Shown piece by piece: positions 51,657-61,048 of a stretch of 64,000 nucleotides of DNA. The position numbers and the translations under genes are program-made. The DNA comes from Ramlibacter sp. (GTDB taxonomy: Bacteria > Pseudomonadota > Gammaproteobacteria > Burkholderiales > Burkholderiaceae_C). The notes below the pieces were generated by a model. It was not told the DNA's origin, searched no databases, and was given only the letters and a program-made list of their open reading frames with translations. The first letter of the stretch is position 1. Every line of letters starts with the position of its first letter. The stretch lies in contig JAHBZN010000008.1 in assembly GCA_019635415.1 (NCBI GenBank), positions 1 to 64,000 of the forward strand, read 5' to 3'.

Positions 51657-52657
51657 CCCCCGTGACCGCACCCCTGGTCCAGGCCGTGGACCTGGCCAAG
51701 ACCTTCGATGTGTCCGCGCCCTGGCTCAACCGGGTGATCGAAGGCAAGCCGCGCCAGCTGCTGCACGCCGTGGATGGCGTGAGCTTCGAGATCGAACGGG
51801 GCAAGACCCTGGCCCTGGTCGGTGAATCCGGCTGCGGCAAGAGCACCGTGGCCCGGCTGCTGGTGGGCCTGTATGAGCCCACGCGCGGCGGACTGACGTT
51901 TGACGGGCAGGACGCGCACGCCGCTTTCAAGACACCGGCCGGGCTGGCCCTGCGCCGCCGTGTGCAGATGATTTTCCAGGACCCCTACGCCAGCCTGAAC
52001 CCGCGCTGGCTGGTGGAGGACATCGTGGGCGAGCCGCTGCGCGAGCACCGCATCATCACCGAAGCGGCGGCGCTGCGGGCGCGCGTGGGCGAGCTGCTGG
52101 AGTCGGTGGGACTGAGCGCGCAGGACATGGCCAAGTACCCGCACCAGTTCAGCGGCGGCCAGCGCCAGCGCATCTCGATCGCCCGGGCGCTGGCCACGGA
52201 GCCGGAATTCCTCGTGTGCGACGAACCCACCAGCGCGCTGGATGTCAGCGTCCAGGCACAGGTGCTCAACATCATGAAGGACCTGCAGCGCACGCGGAGC
52301 CTGACCTACCTGTTCATCTCGCACAACCTCGCGGTGGTGCGCCACGTGAGTGACGAGGTGGGGGTGATGTACCTGGGCCGGCTGGTCGAGGTGGCGCCCA
52401 AGCAGGAGCTGTTCGATCGTCCGCGCCACCCCTACACGCGCATGCTGCTCGATGCCATCCCCAAGATGCACGACACCGGCCGCGCGCGTACACCGGTGCA
52501 GGGCGAAGTGCCCAATCCGCTGAACCCGCCGGCGGGTTGCAGCTTCCACCCGCGCTGCCCGCATGCCAACGAGCGCTGCAAGACCGAGCGCCCTGCGCTG
52601 CTGAGCCTGGGCGGCGTCAAGATTGCCTGCCATGCCGTGGAAGAGCAGCGCATCTGA
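51653..52657 (+). CDS. ABC peptide importer ATPase (DppF/OppF-like)
   Basis: This 334-residue ATPase carries Walker A GESGCGKSTVA, signature FSGGQRQRISIARAL, Walker B FLVCDEPTSALDVS, and the C-terminal Cys-rich motif CSFHPRCPHANERC. With the DppD-like ATPase it powers import. It is the last gene of the six-gene operon. The stop codon merges with a dispersed repeat element that separates it from the convergent hexR gene. Confidence 0.95.
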   Translation: MTPVTAPLVQAVDLAKTFDVSAPWLNRVIEGKPRQLLHAVDGVSFEIERGKTLALVGESGCGKSTVARLLVGLYEPTRGGLTFDGQDAHAAFKTPAGLALRRRVQMIFQDPYASLNPRWLVEDIVGEPLREHRIITEAAALRARVGELLESVGLSAQDMAKYPHQFSGGQRQRISIARALATEPEFLVCDEPTSALDVSVQAQVLNIMKDLQRTRSLTYLFISHNLAVVRHVSDEVGVMYLGRLVEVAPKQELFDRPRHPYTRMLLDAIPKMHDTGRARTPVQGEVPNPLNPPAGCSFHPRCPHANERCKTERPALLSLGGVKIACHAVEEQRI

Positions 52658-52710
52658 TTGCTACTGTTTTTGTAGCTGAAAGTGGCCGCCCAGCAAGGGC
52701 TACAGCCCGA
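52657..52710. repeat. Dispersed repeat between dppF-like gene and hexR
   Basis: ATTGCTACTGTTTTTGTAGC is followed by CAGCAAGGGCTACAGCCC. It is the most complete intergenic copy of the repeat family in this window and fills nearly the whole 55-base gap between the two convergent genes. It may also work as a weak terminator. Confidence 0.6.
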
Positions 52711-52712
52711 TT

Positions 52713-53561
52713 TCATGCATAGCGCTTGTTGCGCAGGTTGTTTTTCATCTCGCGCAGCAGGGGTTGCAGCCGTGTGCCCCCGATGCGCAGCGCCACCGTG
52801 GTGGCGAGCACGTCGATGATCATCAGGTGCAGCAGGCGGGACACCATGGGGCTGTAGCGGTCGTAGCCCTCGGGGTGGTCCGCGGCGAGATGGACATGGC
52901 CTGCCGCCGCCAGCGGTGAACCCGTGGCGGTGATGACAATGGTGGTGGCGCCGTTCTTGCGCGCAATGTCGCAGGCATCCATGAGGTCACGCGTGCGGCC
53001 TGAATTGGAAATCACCACCACGCAGTCCCCCGGGCACAGCATGGAGGCGCTCATCACCTGCATGTGGCCGTCGCTGTAGGCGATGGTGTTCACCCCCAGC
53101 CTGAAGAACTTGTGCTGGGCGTCCTGCGCCACGATGCCCGAATTCCCGGCGCCGTAGAACTCGATGCGCCGTCCGGTCTTGTGGGTGGCGGCCAGCGCCT
53201 CGACGGCCTTCTCGATGGCGAAGGTGGAAGCGTCGTTGCGGTACTTGAGGAAGGCCGCCACGGCATTGTCGATCACCTTGACGAGCACGTCGCCCGTCTT
53301 GTCATCCACATCCACGCTGCGGTGGATGAAGGGCACGCCCTCGCTCACGCTGCCCACCAGCTTGAGCTTGAAGTCGCTGAGCCCGTCGTAGCCCACGCTG
53401 CGGCAGAAGCGGATGACGGTGGGCTTGCTCACATGGGCACGGTCGGCAAGTTCACCCACCGGAAGGTTGGCGAAGGCGCGGGGATCGGCCAGCACCAGCC
53501 GCCCCACGCGCTGTTCTGCCGGGGCCAGCGAGGGCAGGGAGGCCTTGATGCGGTCTAGCAT
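52713..53561 (-). CDS. hexR: HexR-like transcriptional regulator (RpiR family)
   Basis: This is a 282-residue RpiR-family regulator. An N-terminal helix-turn-helix domain (AFANLPVGELADRAHVSKPT; FCRSVGYDGLSDFKLKL) precedes a SIS sugar-phosphate-binding domain (RIEFYGAGNSGIVAQDAQ; VVISNSGRTRDLMDA). HexR represses glucose catabolism genes and is released by 2-keto-3-deoxy-6-phosphogluconate. It is encoded directly after zwf on the same strand with a 7-base overlap, so it probably controls its own operon through the site in the zwf-tal gap. Confidence 0.93.
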   Translation of the reverse strand: MLDRIKASLPSLAPAEQRVGRLVLADPRAFANLPVGELADRAHVSKPTVIRFCRSVGYDGLSDFKLKLVGSVSEGVPFIHRSVDVDDKTGDVLVKVIDNAVAAFLKYRNDASTFAIEKAVEALAATHKTGRRIEFYGAGNSGIVAQDAQHKFFRLGVNTIAYSDGHMQVMSASMLCPGDCVVVISNSGRTRDLMDACDIARKNGATTIVITATGSPLAAAGHVHLAADHPEGYDRYSPMVSRLLHLMIIDVLATTVALRIGGTRLQPLLREMKNNLRNKRYA

Positions 53562-55021
53562 TCTTCGTTCCAGCAGAAGCCGTCGCGCGCGATCATGGCG
53601 CTGGAGGCGCTGGGCCCCCAGGTGCCCGCCGCATAGCTGCGCGGGCCCGCCGCGTCGGTGCGCCAGTGCTCCATCACCGGCTCGACCCAGCGCCAGGCCT
53701 CCTCCTGCTCATCGCTGCGCACGAACAGGTTGAGCCGGCCGTCGATCACGTCCAGCAGCAGGCGCTCGTAGGCGCCGACCCGTTCGGAGCCAAAGCGCTT
53801 GTCGAAATCCAGATCCAGGTGCACCGGCGCGAGCGACAGCGGCGCCGCCCGGCCCGCCTGCCGGTTGTCCTGGCCCTGGGCCAGCAGGTGCAACTCGAGC
53901 CCGTCGCGCGGCTGCAGGTTGATCACCAGGCTGTTGGCGGCGCCCGCCGGCGAGCGGAAGATGGCGTGCGGCGCTGGGCGGAAATTCACCACGATGCGCG
54001 CGTCGCGCGCGGCCAGCCGTTTGCCCGTGCGGATGTAGAAGGGCACGCCGGCCCAGCGCCAGTTGGCGATTTCGGCGCGCAGCGCCACGAAGGTTTCGGT
54101 GCGGCTGGCCGGATCCACCCCCGGCTCCTCGCGGTACCCCGGCACCGCGGCGCCGTTGGCGTTGCCCGGGCCGTATTGCCCCCGCACGGTGTGCTGGGCG
54201 AGCGTCTCGGGCGTCCAGGCTTTCAGGGAGCGCAGCACCTTCAGCTTTTCGTCCCGGATTGCGTCGGCGTGGGCGTTGATCGGAGGTTCCATGCCGATGG
54301 CGCACAGCAGCTGCAAGGCGTGGTTCTGCACCATGTCGCGCAGCGCGCCGGTGTTGTCGTAGAAGGCGCCGCGCTTTTCCACGCCCAGGTCCTCGGCGAT
54401 GGTGATCTGGATGTTGGCAATCGTCTCGCGTCGCCACAGGGGCTCGAACAACGCATTGCCAAAGCGCAGCGCGAACAGGTTCTGCACCGACGGCTTGCCC
54501 AGGTAGTGGTCGATGCGGAAGATCTGGTTCTCGCCGAACCCCGCGCGCACCGTGGCGTTGATGGCGCGGTTGGACTCCAGGTCATGCCCCAGCGGTTTCT
54601 CGAGCACGATGCGGGTGCGGGGCGTGTTGAGGCCGGCCGCGGCCAGTTGCTCGCAGGCCGTGGTGAACAGGGCGGGCGTGGTGGCCAGGTACATCACCAC
54701 GGTGTCGGCGTCCCGCTCGCGCAGGGTGGCGGCCAGCCGGGCATAGTCTTGTGCCTGCGACAGGTCCATGCGCACAAAGTGAAGCAGCGCGGCAAAGCGC
54801 CCGAACTCCTCGGCGCTGGGCCGCTTGGCGCCCTCGACCTTGTCAAACCGGGCCTGGATCAGCTCGCGGTACTGGGCATCGTCCAGGTCATCGCGCGCCA
54901 CGCCGATGATGCGGCCACCGGCCGGTAGCGAGCCGTGGCGGAAGGCCTGGAACAGTGCGGGCATCAGCTTGCGCCAGGCCAGGTCGCCTGTGCCGCCAAA
55001 CAGTACGAGATCAAAACTCAT
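53555..55021 (-). CDS. zwf: Glucose-6-phosphate 1-dehydrogenase
   Basis: This 488-residue enzyme oxidises glucose-6-phosphate to 6-phosphogluconolactone with NAD(P)+, feeding the Entner-Doudoroff and pentose phosphate pathways. Cofactor binding: LFGGTGDLAWRKLMPALF at residue 7. Substrate binding and catalysis: RIDHYLGKPSVQN near 160-172. The length is normal for the family. It is the first gene of the zwf-hexR unit and is divergent from tal-pgi. Confidence 0.96.
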   Translation of the reverse strand: MSFDLVLFGGTGDLAWRKLMPALFQAFRHGSLPAGGRIIGVARDDLDDAQYRELIQARFDKVEGAKRPSAEEFGRFAALLHFVRMDLSQAQDYARLAATLRERDADTVVMYLATTPALFTTACEQLAAAGLNTPRTRIVLEKPLGHDLESNRAINATVRAGFGENQIFRIDHYLGKPSVQNLFALRFGNALFEPLWRRETIANIQITIAEDLGVEKRGAFYDNTGALRDMVQNHALQLLCAIGMEPPINAHADAIRDEKLKVLRSLKAWTPETLAQHTVRGQYGPGNANGAAVPGYREEPGVDPASRTETFVALRAEIANWRWAGVPFYIRTGKRLAARDARIVVNFRPAPHAIFRSPAGAANSLVINLQPRDGLELHLLAQGQDNRQAGRAAPLSLAPVHLDLDFDKRFGSERVGAYERLLLDVIDGRLNLFVRSDEQEEAWRWVEPVMEHWRTDAAGPRSYAAGTWGPSASSAMIARDGFCWNEEC

Positions 55022-55048
55022 GAGTGTCCAACGAAAGTGAACTGGTAA

Positions 55049-55063
55049 TGTAACTTAGTTTCA
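55049..55063. promoter_or_regulatory. Candidate HexR operator
   Basis: TGTAACTTAGTTTCA is an inverted repeat (TGTAAC / GTTTCA, one mismatch) around three bases, lying 28 bases before the zwf start. Its layout resembles TGTAA-type HexR sites I know from other proteobacteria. hexR itself is the next gene after zwf, which makes autoregulation likely. Confidence 0.55.
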
Positions 55064-55087
55064 TTGATTCGTTTGAGTTTTCAGGGT

Positions 55088-55109
55088 GGGTTACCAATCA
55101 CGGTAACCC
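55088..55109. promoter_or_regulatory. Second inverted repeat in the zwf-tal gap
   Basis: GGGTTACC at 55088-55095 is exactly complementary to GGTAACCC at 55102-55109, with a six-base spacer. It lies 41 bases before tal and could be a second regulator site for the tal-pgi side. The regulator is unknown. Confidence 0.55.
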
Positions 55110-55149
55110 GTTTGTACCCCCGCGCGGAGCCAAACCCGATAATGAATCC

Positions 55150-56097
55150 ATGAACCAACTCGACGCGCTCAAGCAATTCACCACCGTCGTGGCCGATACC
55201 GGCGACTTCCGCCAACTGGCCCAGTTCCAGCCGCAGGACGCCACCACCAACCCGTCGCTGATCCTCAAGGCGGTGCAGAAGCCGGACTACCAGCCCCTGC
55301 TCAAGGACACCGTGGCCCGCTTCAGGGGGCGCGCGCTGGACGAGGTGATGGACCGCCTGCTGGTGCGCTTCGGCACCGAGATCCTCTCGATCATTCCGGG
55401 CCGCGTGTCCACCGAGATCGATGCACGGCTGAGCTTTGACGCCAACGCCACCTTCACGCGCGGCGAGCGGCTCATCGAGCTGTACCAGGCGGAAGGCGTC
55501 CCGGTGGACCGGGTGCTCATCAAGGTGGCCGCCACGTGGGAAGGCATCGAAGCCGCCGCCCGGCTGGAGCAGCGGGGCATCCACACCAATCTCACGCTGC
55601 TGTTCTCGTTCTGTCAGGCGATCGCCTGCGGCCAGGCCAAGGTGCAGCTGATCTCGCCGTTCGTGGGCCGCATCTATGACTGGTACAAGAAGTCAGCCGG
55701 CGCCGCCTGGGATGAGGCTGCGAGCGCCGGCGCCAACGACCCGGGTGTCAGGTCCGTGCGCCAGATCTACAACCACTACAAGCGGTTCGGCATCAAGACC
55801 GAGGTCATGGGCGCGAGCTTTCGCAATGCGGGGCAGATCGTCGCGCTCGCCGGGTGCGACCTGCTGACCATCAGCCCGGAACTGCTGGCGACGCTGGCCG
55901 CCAGCGACGCCCCGGTGCCACAGGCACTGGACGCGCGGGCGGCGCAGGCGCTGGACCTCGCGCCGGTGAACTTTGACGAGGCAGGGTTCCGCTACGCGCT
56001 CAACGAGGACGCCATGGCCACCGAGAAGCTTGCCGAGGGCATCCGTGCCTTCGCGGCCGACGCCGTGAAGCTCGAGCACCTCCTGCTCGCGGCATGA
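55150..56097 (+). CDS. tal: Transaldolase
   Basis: This is a 315-residue class I transaldolase that moves a dihydroxyacetone unit between sugar phosphates in the non-oxidative pentose phosphate pathway. The N-terminal signature DATTNPSLILKA and the Schiff-base lysine (Lys125, in VDRVLIKVAATWEG) are present. IHTNLTLLFSF and FVGRIYDWYKK confirm the TalB-type subfamily. The stop overlaps the pgi start by four bases. Confidence 0.95.
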   Translation: MNQLDALKQFTTVVADTGDFRQLAQFQPQDATTNPSLILKAVQKPDYQPLLKDTVARFRGRALDEVMDRLLVRFGTEILSIIPGRVSTEIDARLSFDANATFTRGERLIELYQAEGVPVDRVLIKVAATWEGIEAAARLEQRGIHTNLTLLFSFCQAIACGQAKVQLISPFVGRIYDWYKKSAGAAWDEAASAGANDPGVRSVRQIYNHYKRFGIKTEVMGASFRNAGQIVALAGCDLLTISPELLATLAASDAPVPQALDARAAQALDLAPVNFDEAGFRYALNEDAMATEKLAEGIRAFAADAVKLEHLLLAA

Positions 56098-57674
56098 GCC
56101 CGGACCTGACGGAACGCCCACGCTGCGACCAGACGGCGGCCTGGGCCGCGCTGCAGACGCATTTTTATGGGCAGGGCCGGGATTTCGACCTGCGCAAGGC
56201 GTTCGCGACCGATCCGGGGCGTTTCGCGGCCTTCAGCCTGGAGGCACCGCACGTGTTCGCGGACCTGTCGAAGAACTTGATCGACGGCGAGACCCGTGCC
56301 CTGCTGGCGGCGCTGGCTCGCGAATGCCGGGTGGAACAGCACCGCGACGCGATGTTCGCGGGCGAGGCGATCAACACCACGGAGCAGCGTGCCGTGATGC
56401 ACTTCCTGTTGCGAAATCCGGCGGTAGCCCACACTGGATGGACGCAGAGTGCTAGCAAAACTGTAGCGGATGCCTGGCCTGAGGTCCTGGCGACCCGCCA
56501 GGCCATGCTGGCCTATGCCGAGGCCGTGCGCGCGGACGACGCCATCACCGATGTGGTCAACATCGGTATCGGGGGCTCCGATCTCGGGCCGCAGATGGCG
56601 GTGCGCGCACTGGCGGAGTTTGTCCTGCCGGGCAAGCGCTTCCATTTCGTCTCCAACGTCGATGGCCATGAGCTGGACGCGGTGTTGAAGCAGGTCAGGC
56701 CGCACAGCACGCTGTTCCTGATCGCGTCCAAGACCTTCACCACGATCGAGACCATGACCAACGCCCACTCCGCAAGGCGCTGGTTCGAGGCGCAGGGAGG
56801 GCGCGATGTCCCGCGGCATTTCGCTGCGCTGACCACCCATGTGGCGGCCGCCGCGGAGTTCGGCATCCAGACCACCTTCGGGTTCTGGGACTGGGTGGGC
56901 GGCCGCTATTCGCTGTGGTCGGCGATCGGCTTGCCCCTGGCGATCGCCATCGGCGCGCAGCGGTTCGAGGAACTGCTGGCCGGCGCCCACGCCATGGACC
57001 TGCACTTTGCGCAGGCGCCGATCGAGGCCAACCTGCCCGTGCAACTGGGCCTGCTGGATGTCTGGTACCGCAACTTCCATGGCTTGGCCAGTCGCTGCAT
57101 TGCCCCGTACCACAGCGCCTTGCAGCGGTTGCCGGCCTACCTTCAGCAACTGGAGATGGAGAGCAACGGCAAGCGCGTGGACCTGAGCGGGGATGCGCTC
57201 GAACAGCAGACCGCACCGGTGCTCTGGGGGGAGCCGGGCACCAACGGCCAGCACGCCTACTTCCAGATGCTGCACCAGGGCGTGGACGTGGTGCCCGTGG
57301 AGTTCGTGGCGGTGCGTCGCGCGGCACACGCGCTGCCGGGCCACCAGACGCTGCTGCTGGCCAATGCGCTGGCCCAGGCGCAGGCGCTCATGCAGGGCCG
57401 TGCCGACGCCGGCGGCCACCGTGATTTCCCGGGCAACCGGCCCAGTACCTTCCTTTTGCTGGACGCCCTGACACCGGCCAGCCTGGGGGCGCTGCTGGCG
57501 TTGCAGGAGCATCGGGTGTTCGTGAGCGGATCGCTCTGGGGCCTGAACAGCTTTGACCAGTGGGGTGTCGAGCTGGGCAAGGTGCTGGCCAAGGACATCG
57601 CGCAGCGGCTGGACAGCGGCGATGCCAGTGGCCTGGATGGATCGACGGCCGGGCTGCTGCAGCGCCTGCGGTAG
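56094..57674 (+). CDS. pgi: Glucose-6-phosphate isomerase
   Basis: This 526-residue enzyme interconverts glucose-6-phosphate and fructose-6-phosphate. Signatures: VNIGIGGSDLGPQMA, SKTFTTIETMTNA, GGRYSLWSAIGLPLAI, and FDQWGVELGKVLAKDI with the catalytic lysine region. It starts with ATG at 56094, coupled to tal. A degraded dispersed repeat lies in frame at about 56449-56470 in a surface stretch (TQSASKTVADAW). Confidence 0.96.
   Translation: MSPDLTERPRCDQTAAWAALQTHFYGQGRDFDLRKAFATDPGRFAAFSLEAPHVFADLSKNLIDGETRALLAALARECRVEQHRDAMFAGEAINTTEQRAVMHFLLRNPAVAHTGWTQSASKTVADAWPEVLATRQAMLAYAEAVRADDAITDVVNIGIGGSDLGPQMAVRALAEFVLPGKRFHFVSNVDGHELDAVLKQVRPHSTLFLIASKTFTTIETMTNAHSARRWFEAQGGRDVPRHFAALTTHVAAAAEFGIQTTFGFWDWVGGRYSLWSAIGLPLAIAIGAQRFEELLAGAHAMDLHFAQAPIEANLPVQLGLLDVWYRNFHGLASRCIAPYHSALQRLPAYLQQLEMESNGKRVDLSGDALEQQTAPVLWGEPGTNGQHAYFQMLHQGVDVVPVEFVAVRRAAHALPGHQTLLLANALAQAQALMQGRADAGGHRDFPGNRPSTFLLLDALTPASLGALLALQEHRVFVSGSLWGLNSFDQWGVELGKVLAKDIAQRLDSGDASGLDGSTAGLLQRLR
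56449..56470. repeat. Dispersed repeat remnant inside pgi
   Basis: GTGCTAGCAAAACTGTAGCGG keeps the TGCTA...TAGC inverted pair of the family in frame within pgi. It is shorter and more diverged than the copies at 39511 and 52657. Confidence 0.35.
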
Positions 57675-57748
57675 CTGGGCGCGCGGCCGGGCCCTATGAT
57701 GGCCGCGGGAATCATCCCGGTACGTCACCCTTGTGAGGAGGAGAACGC

Positions 57749-58060
57749 ATGAACTTCGGTCAGTCCATATCCACCTGCTTGAGCAAATACGCCATCTTTT
57801 CAGGCCGCGCATCGCGGCCTGAATACTGGTGGTTCTTTCTGTTCCAGGTTCTGGTGTCGGTTGCGGCCGGCATGATCAGCGACAAGCTCAGCGGGCTGGT
57901 GTCGCTGGGGCTGTTGCTGCCATCGCTCGCGGTGGGCGCGAGGCGCCTGCATGACATTGGCCGCAGTGGCTGGTGGCAGTTGCTGCTGCTCACTGGCATC
58001 GGCTTTTTCGTGCTGCTCTATTTCTGGGTGCAACCGCCCAAGGGGGAGTGGGCCGACTGA
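57749..58060 (+). CDS. DUF805 family membrane protein
   Basis: This is a 103-residue protein with AGGAGG-type text before its ATG. It shows the DUF805 layout: a conserved KYAIFSGRASRPEYWWFFLF start, then hydrophobic segments, ARRLHDIGRSGWWQLLLL, and a short charged end. DUF805 proteins are small inner-membrane proteins of unknown function. It is followed by a bidirectional terminator shared with groEL. Confidence 0.92.
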   Translation: MNFGQSISTCLSKYAIFSGRASRPEYWWFFLFQVLVSVAAGMISDKLSGLVSLGLLLPSLAVGARRLHDIGRSGWWQLLLLTGIGFFVLLYFWVQPPKGEWAD

Positions 58061-58080
58061 ATCCCTTCACCCGGACATGA

Positions 58081-58107
58081 AAAAGGGCCGCATCAAGCGG
58101 CCCTTTT
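58081..58107. terminator. Bidirectional intrinsic terminator (DUF805 / groEL)
   Basis: AAAAGGGCCGC and GCGGCCCTTTT form an 11-bp stem with a five-base loop; A and T runs on the two sides allow use in both directions. It lies between the convergent DUF805 gene and groEL. Confidence 0.92.
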
Positions 58108-58134
58108 GTCTTGAGCGAGAAGCTCAGGCGGACA

Positions 58135-59790
<1,656 letters not shown>

Positions 59791-59870
59791 GTTGATTTAC
59801 TCCAGAAAATGATTTGATCGGTGGAGCACGGTCCGGCGGCGAGTGCGCCATGCCGCGTGCTCCGCAAAAA

Positions 59871-60164
59871 TTACTTGGCCTCGACGACCGCGAACAGGTC
59901 TTCTTCCTTCATGACCAGCAGCTCGTCGCCATCGACCTTGACGGTCTGGCCGCTGTACTTGCCGAACAGCACGCGGTCACCGACCTTGACGCCCACGGCA
60001 GAGAGTTCGCCCTTGTCGTTCTTCTTGCCCGGGCCCACGGCCAGCACTTCACCCTGATCGGGCTTCTCGGCGGCGGCGTCGGGGATGACGATGCCCGAGG
60101 CGGTCTTGGTTTCGCTGTCAATACGCTTGACGATCACGCGATCGTGCAAAGGACGAAGTTTCAT
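59871..60164 (-). CDS. groES: 10 kDa chaperonin GroES
   Basis: This 97-residue co-chaperonin caps GroEL. The start ATG at 60164 has AGGAG upstream and gives MKLRPLHDRVIVKR. The mobile loop (ETKTASGIVIPDAAAEKP) and GKYSGQTVKVDGDELLVM are standard. It is the first gene of groES-groEL. A CIRCE element lies 84 bases before the start. Confidence 0.98.
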   Translation of the reverse strand: MKLRPLHDRVIVKRIDSETKTASGIVIPDAAAEKPDQGEVLAVGPGKKNDKGELSAVGVKVGDRVLFGKYSGQTVKVDGDELLVMKEEDLFAVVEAK

Positions 60165-60247
60165 TGCATCTCCTGAATCTGAAACTGGGTTGGAAATCCA
60201 AGGCATCAACGGAAAGTTGGCGCCCGCTAACTTATGATCGGGTGGTG

Positions 60248-60274
60248 TTAGCACTCATCTCAATCGAGTGCTAA
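60248..60274. promoter_or_regulatory. CIRCE element (HrcA operator)
   Basis: TTAGCACTC, nine bases, then GAGTGCTAA is a perfect match to the CIRCE consensus bound by the HrcA repressor. It controls groES-groEL heat induction. It may also lie in the promoter region of the divergent queC gene. Confidence 0.97.
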
Positions 60275-60331
60275 TGATACGGGCATTTGTGTCGATTTCA
60301 AGTCGGGCCGGTGGCGGCGCAAAATTGCGGG

Positions 60332-61048
60332 ATGCATACCACCGCACTTGTCCTGTTTTCGGGCGGCCAGGATTCAACGACCTGCCTGGCCCATGCGCTG
60401 TCGAAGTACCAACGCGTCGAGACCATCGCTTTCGACTACCGCCAGCGCCACAGCGTCGAACTGCAGGCCCGCCTGAAGGTGCTGGCGGTGCTGCGGGCGC
60501 AGTTTCCGACCTGGAGTGCCCGCTTGGGACAGGACCATTTTCTGGATCTGGGAGTTCTGGGGAAGGTCAGTGAAACCTCGCTGACGCGGGAAATGGCGTT
60601 CAGCATGGAGCAGACCGGGCTTCCCAACACCTTTGTCCCGGGGCGCAACCTGATGTTCCTCACGCTCGCGGGGGCATTGGCCTACCGGCGCGGGCTGGAG
60701 GTGATTGTCACCGGGGTGTGCGAGACCGACTACTCCGGCTACCCGGATTGCCGTGACGACACGATGAAGGCCATGCAGCTGGCACTTTCGCTGGGCATGG
60801 ACAAGCGGCTGGTGATCGAGACACCGCTCATGTGGATCGACAAGGCCGCGACCTGGCAGATGGCGCAGGACCTGGGGGGCGAGCGCTTCGTGAAGCTCGT
60901 GGTCGAGCACACGCACACTTGCTATCTGGGGGACCGCGAGCATCGCCACGAGTGGGGGTACGGCTGTGGCGCCTGCCCGGCCTGCGAGCTGCGGGAGCGG
61001 GGCTGGCGGGGTTACAAGTCGGCGCGGCCGCAGGTCATTCAGTCCTGA
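60332..61048 (+). CDS. queC: 7-cyano-7-deazaguanine synthase QueC
   Basis: This is a 238-residue enzyme for queuosine synthesis that converts 7-carboxy-7-deazaguanine to preQ0 using ATP and ammonia. The PP-loop LFSGGQDSTTCLA is at residue 8, and the zinc-binding cysteines are in the HTHTCYLG and GYGCGACPACELRERG segments. The ATG at 60332 starts the family-typical text. It is divergent from groES. Confidence 0.95.
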   Translation: MHTTALVLFSGGQDSTTCLAHALSKYQRVETIAFDYRQRHSVELQARLKVLAVLRAQFPTWSARLGQDHFLDLGVLGKVSETSLTREMAFSMEQTGLPNTFVPGRNLMFLTLAGALAYRRGLEVIVTGVCETDYSGYPDCRDDTMKAMQLALSLGMDKRLVIETPLMWIDKAATWQMAQDLGGERFVKLVVEHTHTCYLGDREHRHEWGYGCGACPACELRERGWRGYKSARPQVIQS

